From assembly GCA_958421275.1 (NCBI GenBank), contig CATZLI010000002.1, forward strand, positions 124,001-188,000: a DNA stretch of 64,000 nt, in the 5' to 3' direction. Source of the stretch: an uncultured Collinsella sp. (GTDB taxonomy: Bacteria > Actinomycetota > Coriobacteriia > Coriobacteriales > Coriobacteriaceae). Within the stretch, counting starts at the first letter, position 1. Every line of letters begins with the position of its first letter. Below the pieces are notes generated by a model that was given only the letters and a program-made list of their open reading frames with translations, did not search any database and had not been told where the DNA came from. Both the position numbers and the translations under genes were made by a program. Of the stretch, positions 1-7,593 are shown one piece after another.

Positions 1-315
1 ACCGCGACGCTCGCGGGCAATCAGGCTCTTATAGATGGCACCAGTCGTAAAGTTGGAATCGCGGGTCAGGTTCTCGTCAATAAAGCGCTCGTAATGGCCC
101 AGGTCTAGATCGGACTCGTAGCCGTCCTCGGTCACAAAGACCTCGCCATGCTGGAACGGGCTCATGGTGCCGGGGTCAACGTTCAGATACGGGTCGGCCT
201 TTTGCATCGTTACCTTGTAGCCGCGCGACTTGAGTAGACGGCCCAGCGAGGCCGCGGTGATACCCTTGCCCAGGGACGAAACCACGCCACCGGTTACGAA
301 CACATGCTTGGTCAT
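1..315 (-). CDS. pyrG: CTP synthase, N-terminal part (runs off window edge)
   Basis: Only the first 105 codons are present; the gene continues beyond position 1. CTP synthase aminates UTP to CTP using glutamine or ammonia. The visible part is the start of the synthetase domain: it opens MTKHVFVTGGVVSSLGKG, containing the family's P-loop-like nucleotide-binding segment, followed by LLKSRGYKVTMQKADPYLN and the DPGTMSPFQHGEVFVT stretch that helps bind Mg-ATP and UTP. The ATG at 313-315 fits the usual family start. The family identity is clear; the glutaminase half cannot be assessed here. Confidence 0.95.
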   Translation of the reverse strand, partial: MTKHVFVTGGVVSSLGKGITAASLGRLLKSRGYKVTMQKADPYLNVDPGTMSPFQHGEVFVTEDGYESDLDLGHYERFIDENLTRDSNFTTGAIYKSLIARERRG

Positions 316-437
316 ATTGAGTTACCTGCGCTTCCCGTAGAAGTTGTTTATCCACATCTTACGGGTCTTCATTGTAATACTCGCGCCGCGGACCGTTCGC
401 AATTTTTCTCGCATGCGATTGCATTTCTCAATCTTGA

Positions 438-470
438 AACAAAACGCCGCCCAGTTTCCCAGGCGGCGTC
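438..470 (-). terminator. Rho-independent terminator after the winged-helix gene
   Basis: Read on the minus strand, a GC-rich stem (arms about 444-451 and 462-469) is followed by a T-rich tail at 438-444. It lies 24 bases past the stop of the small regulator gene and so is expected to end its transcript before pyrG. Confidence 0.75.
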
Positions 471-493
471 GCTATGGCAAGGGTTACATGCTG

Positions 494-832
494 CTATCGA
501 TCAGCAGCCTCGTCCTCAAGCATTTCTTGAACGAGCATGCCGGTACGGACGCCCTCAAGATACCACTCGCCACGTTCGGTGAGGCAAATGCCATTTGCAA
601 GCTGACCGCCGTCGTCGCTATAACGCGAGACGACATCAATCATGCCTTCGGAATCCAAGCGATCGATTGCGGCGCGGGCACGATACGGCGAAACCCCCAC
701 GCGCTCGGCAAGCGTTTTGCGCGAGAAACCATACGGCCCGCCATTGTCTTCGGTTTGCTGGTCGATCTCCATCAACACCAGCACCTCGACACGCTTCATA
801 TCGTTGACACTCGCACGACCCTTGCCCGCCAT
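494..832 (-). CDS. Small winged-helix DNA-binding protein
   Basis: A 112-residue protein starting MAGKGRASVNDMKR. The middle (about residues 34-65) reads SRKTLAERVGVSPYRARAA followed by IDRLDSEGMI, a typical winged helix-turn-helix in which a recognition helix precedes a short wing, as in MarR/PadR-like or replication-initiator-like small regulators. An upstream in-frame start exists at 886, but the ATG at 832 has a near-perfect ribosome binding site (GAGGAGG, five bases away), so it was chosen. A terminator follows it and pyrG lies downstream. Target genes cannot be deduced from the sequence. Confidence 0.7.
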   Translation of the reverse strand: MAGKGRASVNDMKRVEVLVLMEIDQQTEDNGGPYGFSRKTLAERVGVSPYRARAAIDRLDSEGMIDVVSRYSDDGGQLANGICLTERGEWYLEGVRTGMLVQEMLEDEAADR

Positions 833-1020
833 AGCAGCCTCCTCAAACCGAGCACGAGCATCTAACGCGCCGTGCGCGACCGACACACCTCACGATGGCA
901 GGTAATATCCATCATGCGGCATCCCGCTAAGGATGAAACAGTTACGGTTATTGTATACCGCTCAAATTGTTTCTAGGCAGGTAAACGGCTATTTTCGCCG
1001 AAAAAGGCGCTTTATTGATC

Positions 1021-1053
1021 AAAAAGCCGTACCGGGCGCTAACCCGATACGGC
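1021..1053 (-). terminator. Terminator after the DUF1846 gene
   Basis: On the minus strand a stem of GCCGTA plus CGGG paired with CCCG plus TACGGC (one internal mismatch) is followed by a run of five T. It starts 35 bases beyond the stop codon of the DUF1846 gene. Confidence 0.8.
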
Positions 1054-1087
1054 CAAAATGCAATGCAATTACCGCGGTGCTTCAAAC

Positions 1088-2569
1088 TTAGCGATGGAAG
1101 AAACCGCGGCGCTCAAACTTGGGCTCGCAGCACACGTTGATACCCAGTTTGCGCAGCACCGTCTCATCCGTCGGAGAGATGATCACACTAAAGAAGGCGT
1201 CACAGCCGCGCAGCTGCTCCAGTCCCGAGAGGACGCGAGCCGCCGTCTCGCTCGTGGCGGAGGTAATCGAAAGTGCCATGAGCGTCTCATCGGTGTGGAG
1301 GCGCGGATTTTTACTGCCCAGGAAATGCGTCTTAAGCTTGCTGATGGGCTCGATCGCCTCATCGCTAATGACCTCGAGCTCAAGGTCGACGCCCGAGACA
1401 TGCTTGAGGGCGTTCATAATGAGAGAACTTGCGGCGCCCAGGCGCGTGGAGGTCTTACCGGTCACCACGGAGCCATCGGGCATGACCATGGCACCCACGG
1501 GACCACCCGTCAGCTGCTCCCTGGTGAGGGCCGCCGAGCGCGCCGGTGAGTAGTTCTTATCGATGCCGGCTTTCTTCATAATAATCTTGAGACGGTCGAC
1601 TTGCTCATCGCCCACGCCGGTACGGCGCACATTTTCGACCGCGGTAAAGTAGCGGCGGACGATCTCCATCTTGGAAGCGTCGCGGCAGGCATCGTCATCG
1701 GTGATGGCAAAGCCGACCATATTGACGCCCATGTCCGTAGGGCTCTGGTAGGGGCTCTTGCCCAGGATCTTTTCCATCAGGGCACGGACTACCGGGAAGG
1801 CCTCGACGTCACGGTTATAGTTGACCGTGGTCTTGTTGTAGGCCTCCAGGTGGAAGGAGTCGATGATGTTGGCATCGTCGAGGTCTGCCGTGGCGGCCTC
1901 GTAGGCAATGTTGACCGGATGCGTAAGGGGCAGATTCCAAACCGGGAAGGTCTCAAACTTGGCATAGCCGGCGGCGGTACCGTGCTTATGCTCGTGATAC
2001 AGCTGCGAGAGGCAAGTGGCGAGCTTGCCCGAACCGGGGCCGGGTGCCGTCACGACGACGAGCGGACGGGTGGTCTCGACAAACTCGTTCTTGCCATAGC
2101 CGTCGTCGGACACGATCAGATCGACATCGTGCGGATACCCCTCGATGGGATAGTGCAGCTTGGCGGGAATACCGAGCGCGTTCAGGCGGTTGCGGAACAC
2201 ATCGGCAGCGGGCTGGCCGGCGTACTGGGTGATGACCACGGCCGCGACGGCAAAGCCGTTGCCGCGGAACAGGTCAACCAGGCGCAGCACATCCTCGTCA
2301 TAGGTAATGCCAAGGTCACCGCGAGCCTTGTTTTTCTCGATGTGGTTCGCGTTGATCGCGATGATAACCTCGACATCGTCGGCGATGCTCTTGAGCATGC
2401 GGAACTTGCTGTCCGGTTCAAAACCCGGCAGCACGCGGCTCGCATGATAGTCATCGAACAGCTTGCCGCCAAACTCCAAATAGAGCTTGCCACCAAACTG
2501 TGAGATGCGCTCCTTAATGTGAGCAGCCTGCAGCTCGATATACTTCGCGTTGTCGAAACCCTGGCGCAT
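1088..2569 (-). CDS. DUF1846 domain-containing protein
   Basis: A 493-residue cytoplasmic protein that matches the full-length DUF1846 family, whose members in Firmicutes and Actinobacteria are about 490-500 residues long and biochemically uncharacterised. It begins MRQGFDNAKYIELQAAHIKE, characteristic of the family. A glycine-rich nucleotide-binding loop, TAPGPGSGK, lies at about residues 174-182, so a phosphate-bearing ligand is plausible. No membrane segment is visible. It lies downstream of the ADI operon but is separated by about 480 bases full of hairpins, so it is probably its own unit, closed by the terminator at 1021-1053. Its function is not known. Confidence 0.85.
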   Translation of the reverse strand: MRQGFDNAKYIELQAAHIKERISQFGGKLYLEFGGKLFDDYHASRVLPGFEPDSKFRMLKSIADDVEVIIAINANHIEKNKARGDLGITYDEDVLRLVDLFRGNGFAVAAVVITQYAGQPAADVFRNRLNALGIPAKLHYPIEGYPHDVDLIVSDDGYGKNEFVETTRPLVVVTAPGPGSGKLATCLSQLYHEHKHGTAAGYAKFETFPVWNLPLTHPVNIAYEAATADLDDANIIDSFHLEAYNKTTVNYNRDVEAFPVVRALMEKILGKSPYQSPTDMGVNMVGFAITDDDACRDASKMEIVRRYFTAVENVRRTGVGDEQVDRLKIIMKKAGIDKNYSPARSAALTREQLTGGPVGAMVMPDGSVVTGKTSTRLGAASSLIMNALKHVSGVDLELEVISDEAIEPISKLKTHFLGSKNPRLHTDETLMALSITSATSETAARVLSGLEQLRGCDAFFSVIISPTDETVLRKLGINVCCEPKFERRGFFHR

Positions 2570-2772
2570 GTATGGCTCCCGTCCCGTTTCGTAAATTAAG
2601 TTCCTACGCGATTATAACGGAGCCCGCCCTCCCCGATAACCAGACCATCAACAGGCACCAACCAAACACGCCCACCGCAACCACCGGGGACCCGGGGTAG
2701 ATCATTTGGGACGGGAAACAAGGCACTCAGCACCAACAATGGCAGCGCCGCAGGTGGGGCAAAAGTCAGCGA

Positions 2773-2870
2773 AAGCCCGCCAGAGCGAGCAAGGTGACGT
2801 GAAAGAGGAGGGCATAGGCCTTTTGGCCATGCCCGACGATTGAACGTCAGATTGCCGCTCTGGCGGGCTT
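2773..2870. repeat. Composite nested inverted repeat (element D)
   Basis: The outer arms 2773-2787 and 2856-2870 are perfect reverse complements over 15 bases. Between them sits a second hairpin, arms about 2811-2820 and 2825-2833 with a TTTT loop and one bulge. It lies in the 480-base gap between arcD and the DUF1846 gene. The architecture (outer arms, inner hairpin, location at gene ends) matches the elements at 17011-17135, 17230-17339 and 20826-20956, although the sequence differs. Confidence 0.75.
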
Positions 2871-2884
2871 GCAGCGTCGAGTGG

Positions 2885-2910
2885 TTCCGGCGTTTGGTAA
2901 AACGCCGGAA
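2885..2910. repeat. 11-bp perfect hairpin in the arcD-DUF1846 gap
   Basis: TTCCGGCGTTT at 2885-2895 pairs perfectly with AAACGCCGGAA at 2900-2910 around a four-base loop. Neither strand has a strong T-tract right after the stem, so a role as a terminator or RNA-stabilising element is only a possibility. Confidence 0.6.
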
Positions 2911-2966
2911 CACAAGAGCGCCCCCTCCCGCGCACGGAACGGAAGGGGGCTAAAGGTAGGAGTCTA

Positions 2967-2987
2967 CCGGTGGGTTGACCCCACCGG
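2967..2987 (-). terminator. Hairpin downstream of arcD
   Basis: CCGGTGGG (2967-2974) pairs with CCCACCGG (2980-2987) about 65 bases past the arcD stop on the minus strand. A T-tract is lacking, so it is either a weak intrinsic terminator or a 3' stabiliser of the ADI operon mRNA. Confidence 0.5.
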
Positions 2988-3052
2988 ACAGACGATGACC
3001 AGATGATCCTTTACAGGATCGTCAAGGTTTCCGTGGGGTACCCGTTGGGTAC

Positions 3053-4531
3053 TTAGAGCAACACGCAGGCGACGGTCAGGATGACGGCGCAGACGACGGA
3101 GAGCGCGACGATGAGCTTAAGGGCAAACTTGAGCCAGGTCGTCCACTCGATCTTGGCCAGGGCGAGACCGCCCATGATGGCGCCGGAGGTCGGGGTGAAC
3201 AGGTTCACGACACCGATGGCGGCGGAGAAGATCATGACCATGACCTCGGGCGAGAAGCCGAGCTTAACAGCCAGCGGTCCCATGATGGGCATGGAGACGG
3301 TGGCCATACCGGAGGTCGAAGGAATCAGGAAGGACAGGCCGAAGTAGACCAGGAAGCTCATGGGAGCGAAGATAACGCCGGACAGGCCAGCCAGGGCATT
3401 GGCGGCAGCGTCGAGGACGAAGACGTCGAGGCCGGTGCTAGCCATGAGGACGGAGATGCCACGGGCGAGGGCGATGACGAGAACAACGGACATCATGTCG
3501 GCAGCGCCGGTGATGAAGGTGTTGACGATCTGCTTCTCGGACAGGCCACCGATGATACCGATCAGGATAGCCATGAGGAAGAACCAGGTGGAAGCCTCGT
3601 CGAAGTACCACTGGCCAATGGGCAGGCCGGTGATCAGGGCAGACCAGCCCTGGACGACAGCATTACCGTCGGCATCGTAGACAGCGCCAGCGTCAAAGAA
3701 GTTGGCGACGCCCTCGTTGAGGTCGGCCAGCGGGATGAAGCCGACGATCATGACGACGAAGGTGAAGGCGAAGACGATCAGAACACCCTTCTGACGACCG
3801 GTGAGCTTGACCTCCTTGTGGACCTCGGAAGCAGCCTTGCCATGTGCCTCTTCGGCGTCCTTGAGCTCCTGCATCGAGAGGATGGTGGAACCCTTGTCAG
3901 CCTTGACCTTCTTGGCATAGTTCATCACGAAGACGATGGACATGACGGTGGTAACAAGCCACAGGACGGCACCGAGGCCGATGATGATGGACTGGTTCAC
4001 GGCAATGTCAACGCCGGTCAGGGCGTCGACGGCAGCGCCGACGGCGAACGGGTTAACCGTGGAGCCGAGGCAGCCGCAGCCAGCGCCGAGCAGGACGGTA
4101 GCGGCGCCGACCATCGGGTCGAAGCCGGCAGCCATCATGGTAGCGGCGAGCAGGGCGTAGAAGGGAACGGTCTCCTCGCACATACCATAGGTGGTACCAC
4201 CGAGGGAGAAGATGAGCATCAGCACGGGAATGAGCATGATCTCGTTGCCCTTAAGCTTCTGCACCAGGACGGCGATGCCGTTGTCCAGAGCGCCGGTCTC
4301 GGTCATCATACCGAGGAAGCCGCCCAGGATCATAACGAAGAGGCAGACGGGCAGAGCGTCAGCGAAGCCCTTAATCGGGGCGGTGCAGAAATCGCTCAGA
4401 CGGGCGGCAGTAACCGCGCCGCCGGACGTGCCGGAGACGATAACGGTAACAACTGCAACAATTGCCAGCAGAGCAAGAAGAATGGTGAACGATGAAGGCA
4501 TACCGCGCTTTTTCTTAGCGGTCTCAGTCAT
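3053..4531 (-). CDS. arcD: YfcC-family arginine/ornithine antiporter (ArcD-type)
   Basis: A polytopic membrane protein of 492 residues with about 12 hydrophobic segments beginning near residue 15, a gap of polar residues near 205-240, and conserved glycine-rich stretches such as LGGTTYGMCEE and GCGCLGSTVNPFA. It belongs to the YfcC/DcuC-like carrier family, which includes the streptococcal ArcD. As the last gene of arcA1-arcB-arcD it most likely exchanges external arginine for ornithine made by the ADI pathway. An upstream in-frame ATG at 4558 exists, but the purine-rich AAGGGGGG sits at proper distance only from the ATG at 4531. Substrate specificity is inferred from the operon. Confidence 0.82.
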   Translation of the reverse strand: MTETAKKKRGMPSSFTILLALLAIVAVVTVIVSGTSGGAVTAARLSDFCTAPIKGFADALPVCLFVMILGGFLGMMTETGALDNGIAVLVQKLKGNEIMLIPVLMLIFSLGGTTYGMCEETVPFYALLAATMMAAGFDPMVGAATVLLGAGCGCLGSTVNPFAVGAAVDALTGVDIAVNQSIIIGLGAVLWLVTTVMSIVFVMNYAKKVKADKGSTILSMQELKDAEEAHGKAASEVHKEVKLTGRQKGVLIVFAFTFVVMIVGFIPLADLNEGVANFFDAGAVYDADGNAVVQGWSALITGLPIGQWYFDEASTWFFLMAILIGIIGGLSEKQIVNTFITGAADMMSVVLVIALARGISVLMASTGLDVFVLDAAANALAGLSGVIFAPMSFLVYFGLSFLIPSTSGMATVSMPIMGPLAVKLGFSPEVMVMIFSAAIGVVNLFTPTSGAIMGGLALAKIEWTTWLKFALKLIVALSVVCAVILTVACVLL

Positions 4532-4631
4532 AGTTCTCATCCCCCCTTCATAAATCATTTACTGATCTCGCCCGAAGCGGCTCTTCCGTGCCGTGCCCAC
4601 CGCCCGACGCGAGATTTTTACCAGATAAAGC

Positions 4632-4663
4632 CGCTCGGGGTGTTCAACAATACACCCCGAGCG
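4632..4663 (-). terminator. Intercistronic hairpin between arcB and arcD
   Basis: A perfect 12-bp stem (4632-4643 with 4652-4663, eight-base loop) starts 15 bases after the arcB stop. On the minus strand the following sequence is GCTTTATC, only weakly T-rich. It may attenuate read-through into arcD or protect the upstream mRNA; comparable hairpins sit at the other gene junctions of the ADI loci. Confidence 0.6.
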
Positions 4664-4678
4664 AGATGCTAGATGCTC

Positions 4679-5674
4679 TTACTTGAGCGTAGCGTACATG
4701 ACAGCCTTGATGGTGTGCATGCGGTTCTCGGCCTCGTCGAAGACCTTGGAAGCGGGGCTCTCGAAGACCTCGTCGGTGACCTCCTGCTCGGTGATGCCGA
4801 ACTGCTCGCACTTCTCGGCGCCAATGGTGGTGTTGGTGTCGTGGAAGCTGGGCAGGCAGTGCAGGAAGATGGCACCCGGGTTGGCCATAGCCATGACCTC
4901 GGAGGTGACACGATACGGGGTGAGCTGAGCGATGCGCTCGGCCCAGACCTCGTCGGGCTCGCCCATGGAGACCCACACGTCGGTGTAGATAACGTCGGCA
5001 CCGGTGACGCCGTCCTTGACGTCGGTGGTCAGCTTGATGGTGCAGCCGTTGGCCTCGGCGATGGGCTTGCAGGCCTCGATGACGTCGTCAGCGGGCATGC
5101 ACTCCTCGGGGCCGCAGGCCACGAAGTTCATGCCGAGCTTGGAGCAGACAACCATGAGGGAGCGAGCGACGTTGTTCTTGCAGTCGCCCATGAAGACGAG
5201 AGTCTTGCCCTTGATGTCGTAGTTGAAGTTCTCCTGGACGGTCAGGATGTCGGCGAGCATCTGGGTGGGGTGCCACTCGGTGGTCAGGCCGTTCCACACG
5301 GGCACGCCGGACTTAGCAGCGAGCTCCTCGACGTCGTCCTGGGCAAAGCCACGGAACTCGATGCCGTCATACATGCGGCCGAGAACGCGGGCGGTGTCCT
5401 CGATGGACTCCTTCTTGCCCATCTGCGACGAACCCGGATCGAGGTAGGTGACGCCCATGCCCAGATCCATGCCGCCGACCTCAAAGGCGCAGCGGGTACG
5501 AGTGGAGGTCTTCTGGAAGAGCAGAACGATGTTCTTGCCCTCGAGATAGCGGTGCGGAACGCCAGCGCGCTTCATGTCCTTGAAGTTCTTGGAGAGCTTG
5601 AGCAGGTACTCGATCTCCTCGGTGGTGAGGTCGAGAAGCTTGAGGAAGCTACGGCCGGAGAGGTTAACACCCAT
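4679..5674 (-). CDS. arcB: Ornithine carbamoyltransferase, catabolic
   Basis: A 331-residue enzyme of the ADI pathway that phosphorolyses citrulline to ornithine and carbamoyl phosphate. The carbamoyl-phosphate motif STRTR is at 57-61, HPTQ at 135-138 and the ornithine-side HCLP at 272-275, all as expected for the family, and the length is normal. The ATG at 5674 is preceded by AAAGGATT and gives the usual family start; the longer in-frame start at 5764 lies inside a hairpin. It follows arcA1 by about 100 bases and precedes arcD, which argues for the catabolic rather than the biosynthetic (argF) role. Confidence 0.94.
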   Translation of the reverse strand: MGVNLSGRSFLKLLDLTTEEIEYLLKLSKNFKDMKRAGVPHRYLEGKNIVLLFQKTSTRTRCAFEVGGMDLGMGVTYLDPGSSQMGKKESIEDTARVLGRMYDGIEFRGFAQDDVEELAAKSGVPVWNGLTTEWHPTQMLADILTVQENFNYDIKGKTLVFMGDCKNNVARSLMVVCSKLGMNFVACGPEECMPADDVIEACKPIAEANGCTIKLTTDVKDGVTGADVIYTDVWVSMGEPDEVWAERIAQLTPYRVTSEVMAMANPGAIFLHCLPSFHDTNTTIGAEKCEQFGITEQEVTDEVFESPASKVFDEAENRMHTIKAVMYATLK

Positions 5675-5738
5675 GGTTCGAATCCTTTCGAAGAAATGAA
5701 TTACATAAGTATCAGTGTTGCCCGTTTGACGGGCGAAA

Positions 5739-5767
5739 CCGGTGCGGTTGTAGGGAGACCGCACCGG
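5739..5767 (-). terminator. Intercistronic hairpin between arcA1 and arcB
   Basis: CCGGTGCGGT (5739-5748) pairs perfectly with ACCGCACCGG (5758-5767). It begins 13 bases after the arcA1 stop. The GGTGCGG/CCGCACC core recurs in the hairpin after arcA2 (8776-8805). No T-tract follows, so partial attenuation or mRNA processing is more likely than full termination. Confidence 0.6.
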
Positions 5768-5779
5768 AAACGGAAAGAC

Positions 5780-7021
5780 TTAGAGGTCCTCGCGCCAGAA
5801 GGGCATGCTCATGCAGCGCGGGCCGCCGCGGCCGCGGGAGAGCTCGGCGGAGGGCACGACGAGAAGGTCCAGGCCCTCCTTGTACAGCACGTCGTTGGTG
5901 ACGGTGTTGCGGGCGTAGACGCAGATCTTGCCGGGCTCGACGCACAGGGTGTTGGAGCCGTCGTTCCACTGCTCGCGGGAGGCCGCGATCGGGTCGCCGC
6001 CGCCGCAGGGGATCAGCTTGACCTGGTCGACGCCGGTGGCGTCCTCCAGGACGTGCTCGAGGGTGTCCTCGATCAGGCGGATGTTCACGTCGCCCGGGTT
6101 CTTGCCGGCGGTCAGCTCGTAGACGCGCAGGGTGCCCATGATGGCGGGGTGGATCGTGAACTTATCGACGTCGATCTGGGTGAAGACCGTGTCGAGGTGC
6201 ATGAAGGCGCGCGAGACCGGGATGTCGAAGGCCAGGATGCGCTCGACCTTGGAGTCGGAGTTCCAGAAGATGTTCTGGGCCATGACGTCGATAGCGGCGG
6301 CCTGGGTGCGCTGGGAGATGCCGACGGCGAGGGTCTTCTCGTTGATGTTCAGCACGTCGCCGCCCTCGGTGTGGAACTGGCAGTCGCGGCGGAAGTACAG
6401 GGAGACGTCCTTGTAGTCGGGGTGGTACTTGAAGACGTACTTGCCGTACAGGGTCTCGCGGTTGCGGGTGACCGAGTACATGCGGTTGAGGTTGACGCCC
6501 TCGCCGACGACCGCGAACGGGTCGCGGGTGAAGTAGAGGTTGGGCATCGGGTCGATGATCAGGTCGGACTCGGACTCGGAGTTGACCAGGGAGTCGAGGG
6601 TCGTGGACGCCGTGAGGGGCATGTCGATCTCGGCCTTGGTCATGCCGGCCATGGTCTTCTTGACGAACTCGAGGTTGTCCTCGATGGAGTCCAGCTTCTC
6701 GCGGACGACCTGCGGCATGTGCTGGCCGCGGATGCCGGCCTCGGCGATGTACTGGTCGGTGAACTCGGCGCGGGCGCCGGGGACCTGGTCGAACACCTCG
6801 GCGACGAGGTTCTCGAGGTAGAGGACCTCCACGCCCTGGTCCCTCAGGATCTGGGCGAAGGTGTCGTGCTCCTGCTGTGCGACCTCCAGGAACGGGACGT
6901 CGTCGAACAGGAGTCGCTCGAGCTCGTCGGGCGGCAGGTTGAGGAGCTCGTCGCCGGGACGGTGCAGGCAGACCTTCCTGAGCTTGCCGATCTCGGAAGG
7001 CACGTGCAGACCTTTCGTCAT
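5780..7021 (-). CDS. arcA: Arginine deiminase, copy 1
   Basis: A 413-residue cytoplasmic enzyme converting arginine to citrulline and ammonia, first step of the ADI pathway that yields ATP and raises pH. Catalytic motifs are all present: FTRDPF at 164-169, EGGD at 219-222, the HLDTVF general-base region at 275-280 and the nucleophile Cys403 in GGPRCMSMP. The ATG at 7021 has a strong ribosome binding site (GGTAGGAGG). It heads arcA1-arcB-arcD. The same protein, and as far as I can tell the same DNA from about 5779 to 7044, is repeated at 8867-10132, whereas the promoter regions have diverged. Confidence 0.97.
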   Translation of the reverse strand: MTKGLHVPSEIGKLRKVCLHRPGDELLNLPPDELERLLFDDVPFLEVAQQEHDTFAQILRDQGVEVLYLENLVAEVFDQVPGARAEFTDQYIAEAGIRGQHMPQVVREKLDSIEDNLEFVKKTMAGMTKAEIDMPLTASTTLDSLVNSESESDLIIDPMPNLYFTRDPFAVVGEGVNLNRMYSVTRNRETLYGKYVFKYHPDYKDVSLYFRRDCQFHTEGGDVLNINEKTLAVGISQRTQAAAIDVMAQNIFWNSDSKVERILAFDIPVSRAFMHLDTVFTQIDVDKFTIHPAIMGTLRVYELTAGKNPGDVNIRLIEDTLEHVLEDATGVDQVKLIPCGGGDPIAASREQWNDGSNTLCVEPGKICVYARNTVTNDVLYKEGLDLLVVPSAELSRGRGGPRCMSMPFWREDL

Positions 7022-7103
7022 GGCCTCCTACCTTTCTTTCGGGCCCCTGTCAGGGCCGATTCGTTAGCGCCCCTCCGTGTGAGGCGTTATTGCTGACGAC
7101 ATA

Positions 7104-7169
7104 TTTATATCCAAAATCAGTCCATACTTCCACCTCGCCCCCGAACGGTTTTATATGAGGGGTGAACGG
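7104..7169 (-). promoter_or_regulatory. arcA1 promoter with paired GAACGG operator-like boxes
   Basis: Given as plus-strand sequence. The -10 box is TTTATA at 7104-7109 (TATAAA when transcribed), the -35 candidate is CTTCCA at 7127-7132 with a 17-base spacer, and two GAACGG boxes at 7143-7148 and 7164-7169 lie exactly 21 bases apart just upstream of the -35. The same layout is conserved before arcA2 while the bases between differ, which points to selection. An activator binding one DNA face is inferred; its identity is unknown. Confidence 0.6.
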
Positions 7170-7505
7170 CATACACATATACTTCACGCATGGCACACTT
7201 TGATTTAATAAAGTTTATTTACGTGCTTAAATGCGTTTTCAATCCAAAAACCAATTGAAACTAATCTTTATTAAACCACCCTCAAATTGCATATTTCGAG
7301 CAATGATATGAATAGAATTCGCAATTCTCGCTTCGTCTCAACCATTTTGATTTTTATTCAAAAAAAAGTTCGTCCTATTCATTTCTGGCAAACAGATTAC
7401 CGTTTACCAGACGCTGGATACCGTTCACCGGAAGCTCAGTATAAGGCCCCATGAACACTGGCTCGCCTTACGGCCTCATTTGTAACAACTTGACTTCTCG
7501 GTATA
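7170..7505. other. AT-rich gap between arcA1 and the arcT-like gene
   Basis: Part of the 570-base space upstream of arcA1. It is markedly more AT-rich than its surroundings and has no ORF with a credible start. Apart from the arcA1 upstream boxes at its left edge and the terminator at its right edge I see no gene, tRNA or clear repeat in it. Confidence 0.6.
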
Positions 7506-7544
7506 GAAAAACGGACCCGCTTCCCTCATGGAAAACGGGTCTGT
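7506..7544 (-). terminator. Terminator after the arcT-like gene
   Basis: On the minus strand a stem ACAGACCCG/CGGGTCCGT (outer arms 7511-7519 and 7536-7544, one G-T pair) is followed by a T5 run at 7506-7511. It lies about 50 bases past the aminotransferase stop and closes the arcA2 operon. Confidence 0.85.
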
Positions 7545-7593
7545 TATCGATAATTGTAGGCAGATTTGAGCGGCTTTGAGAGCCGTCGGTATC

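Noticed and set aside
2596..2935. Minus-strand ORFs of 105 and 77 codons in the arcD-DUF1846 gap
   Set aside because: They run through the nested inverted repeats, have no ribosome binding site and give compositionally odd proteins; they are produced by GC-rich palindromic sequence.
4673..7096. An 807-codon open frame on the plus strand opposite arcB and arcA1, repeated opposite arcA2
   Set aside because: It is antisense to two genes with full catalytic motifs, and its Val/Leu/Gly/Asp-rich translation is what a strong codon bias yields on the opposite strand. No ribosome binding site at its start.
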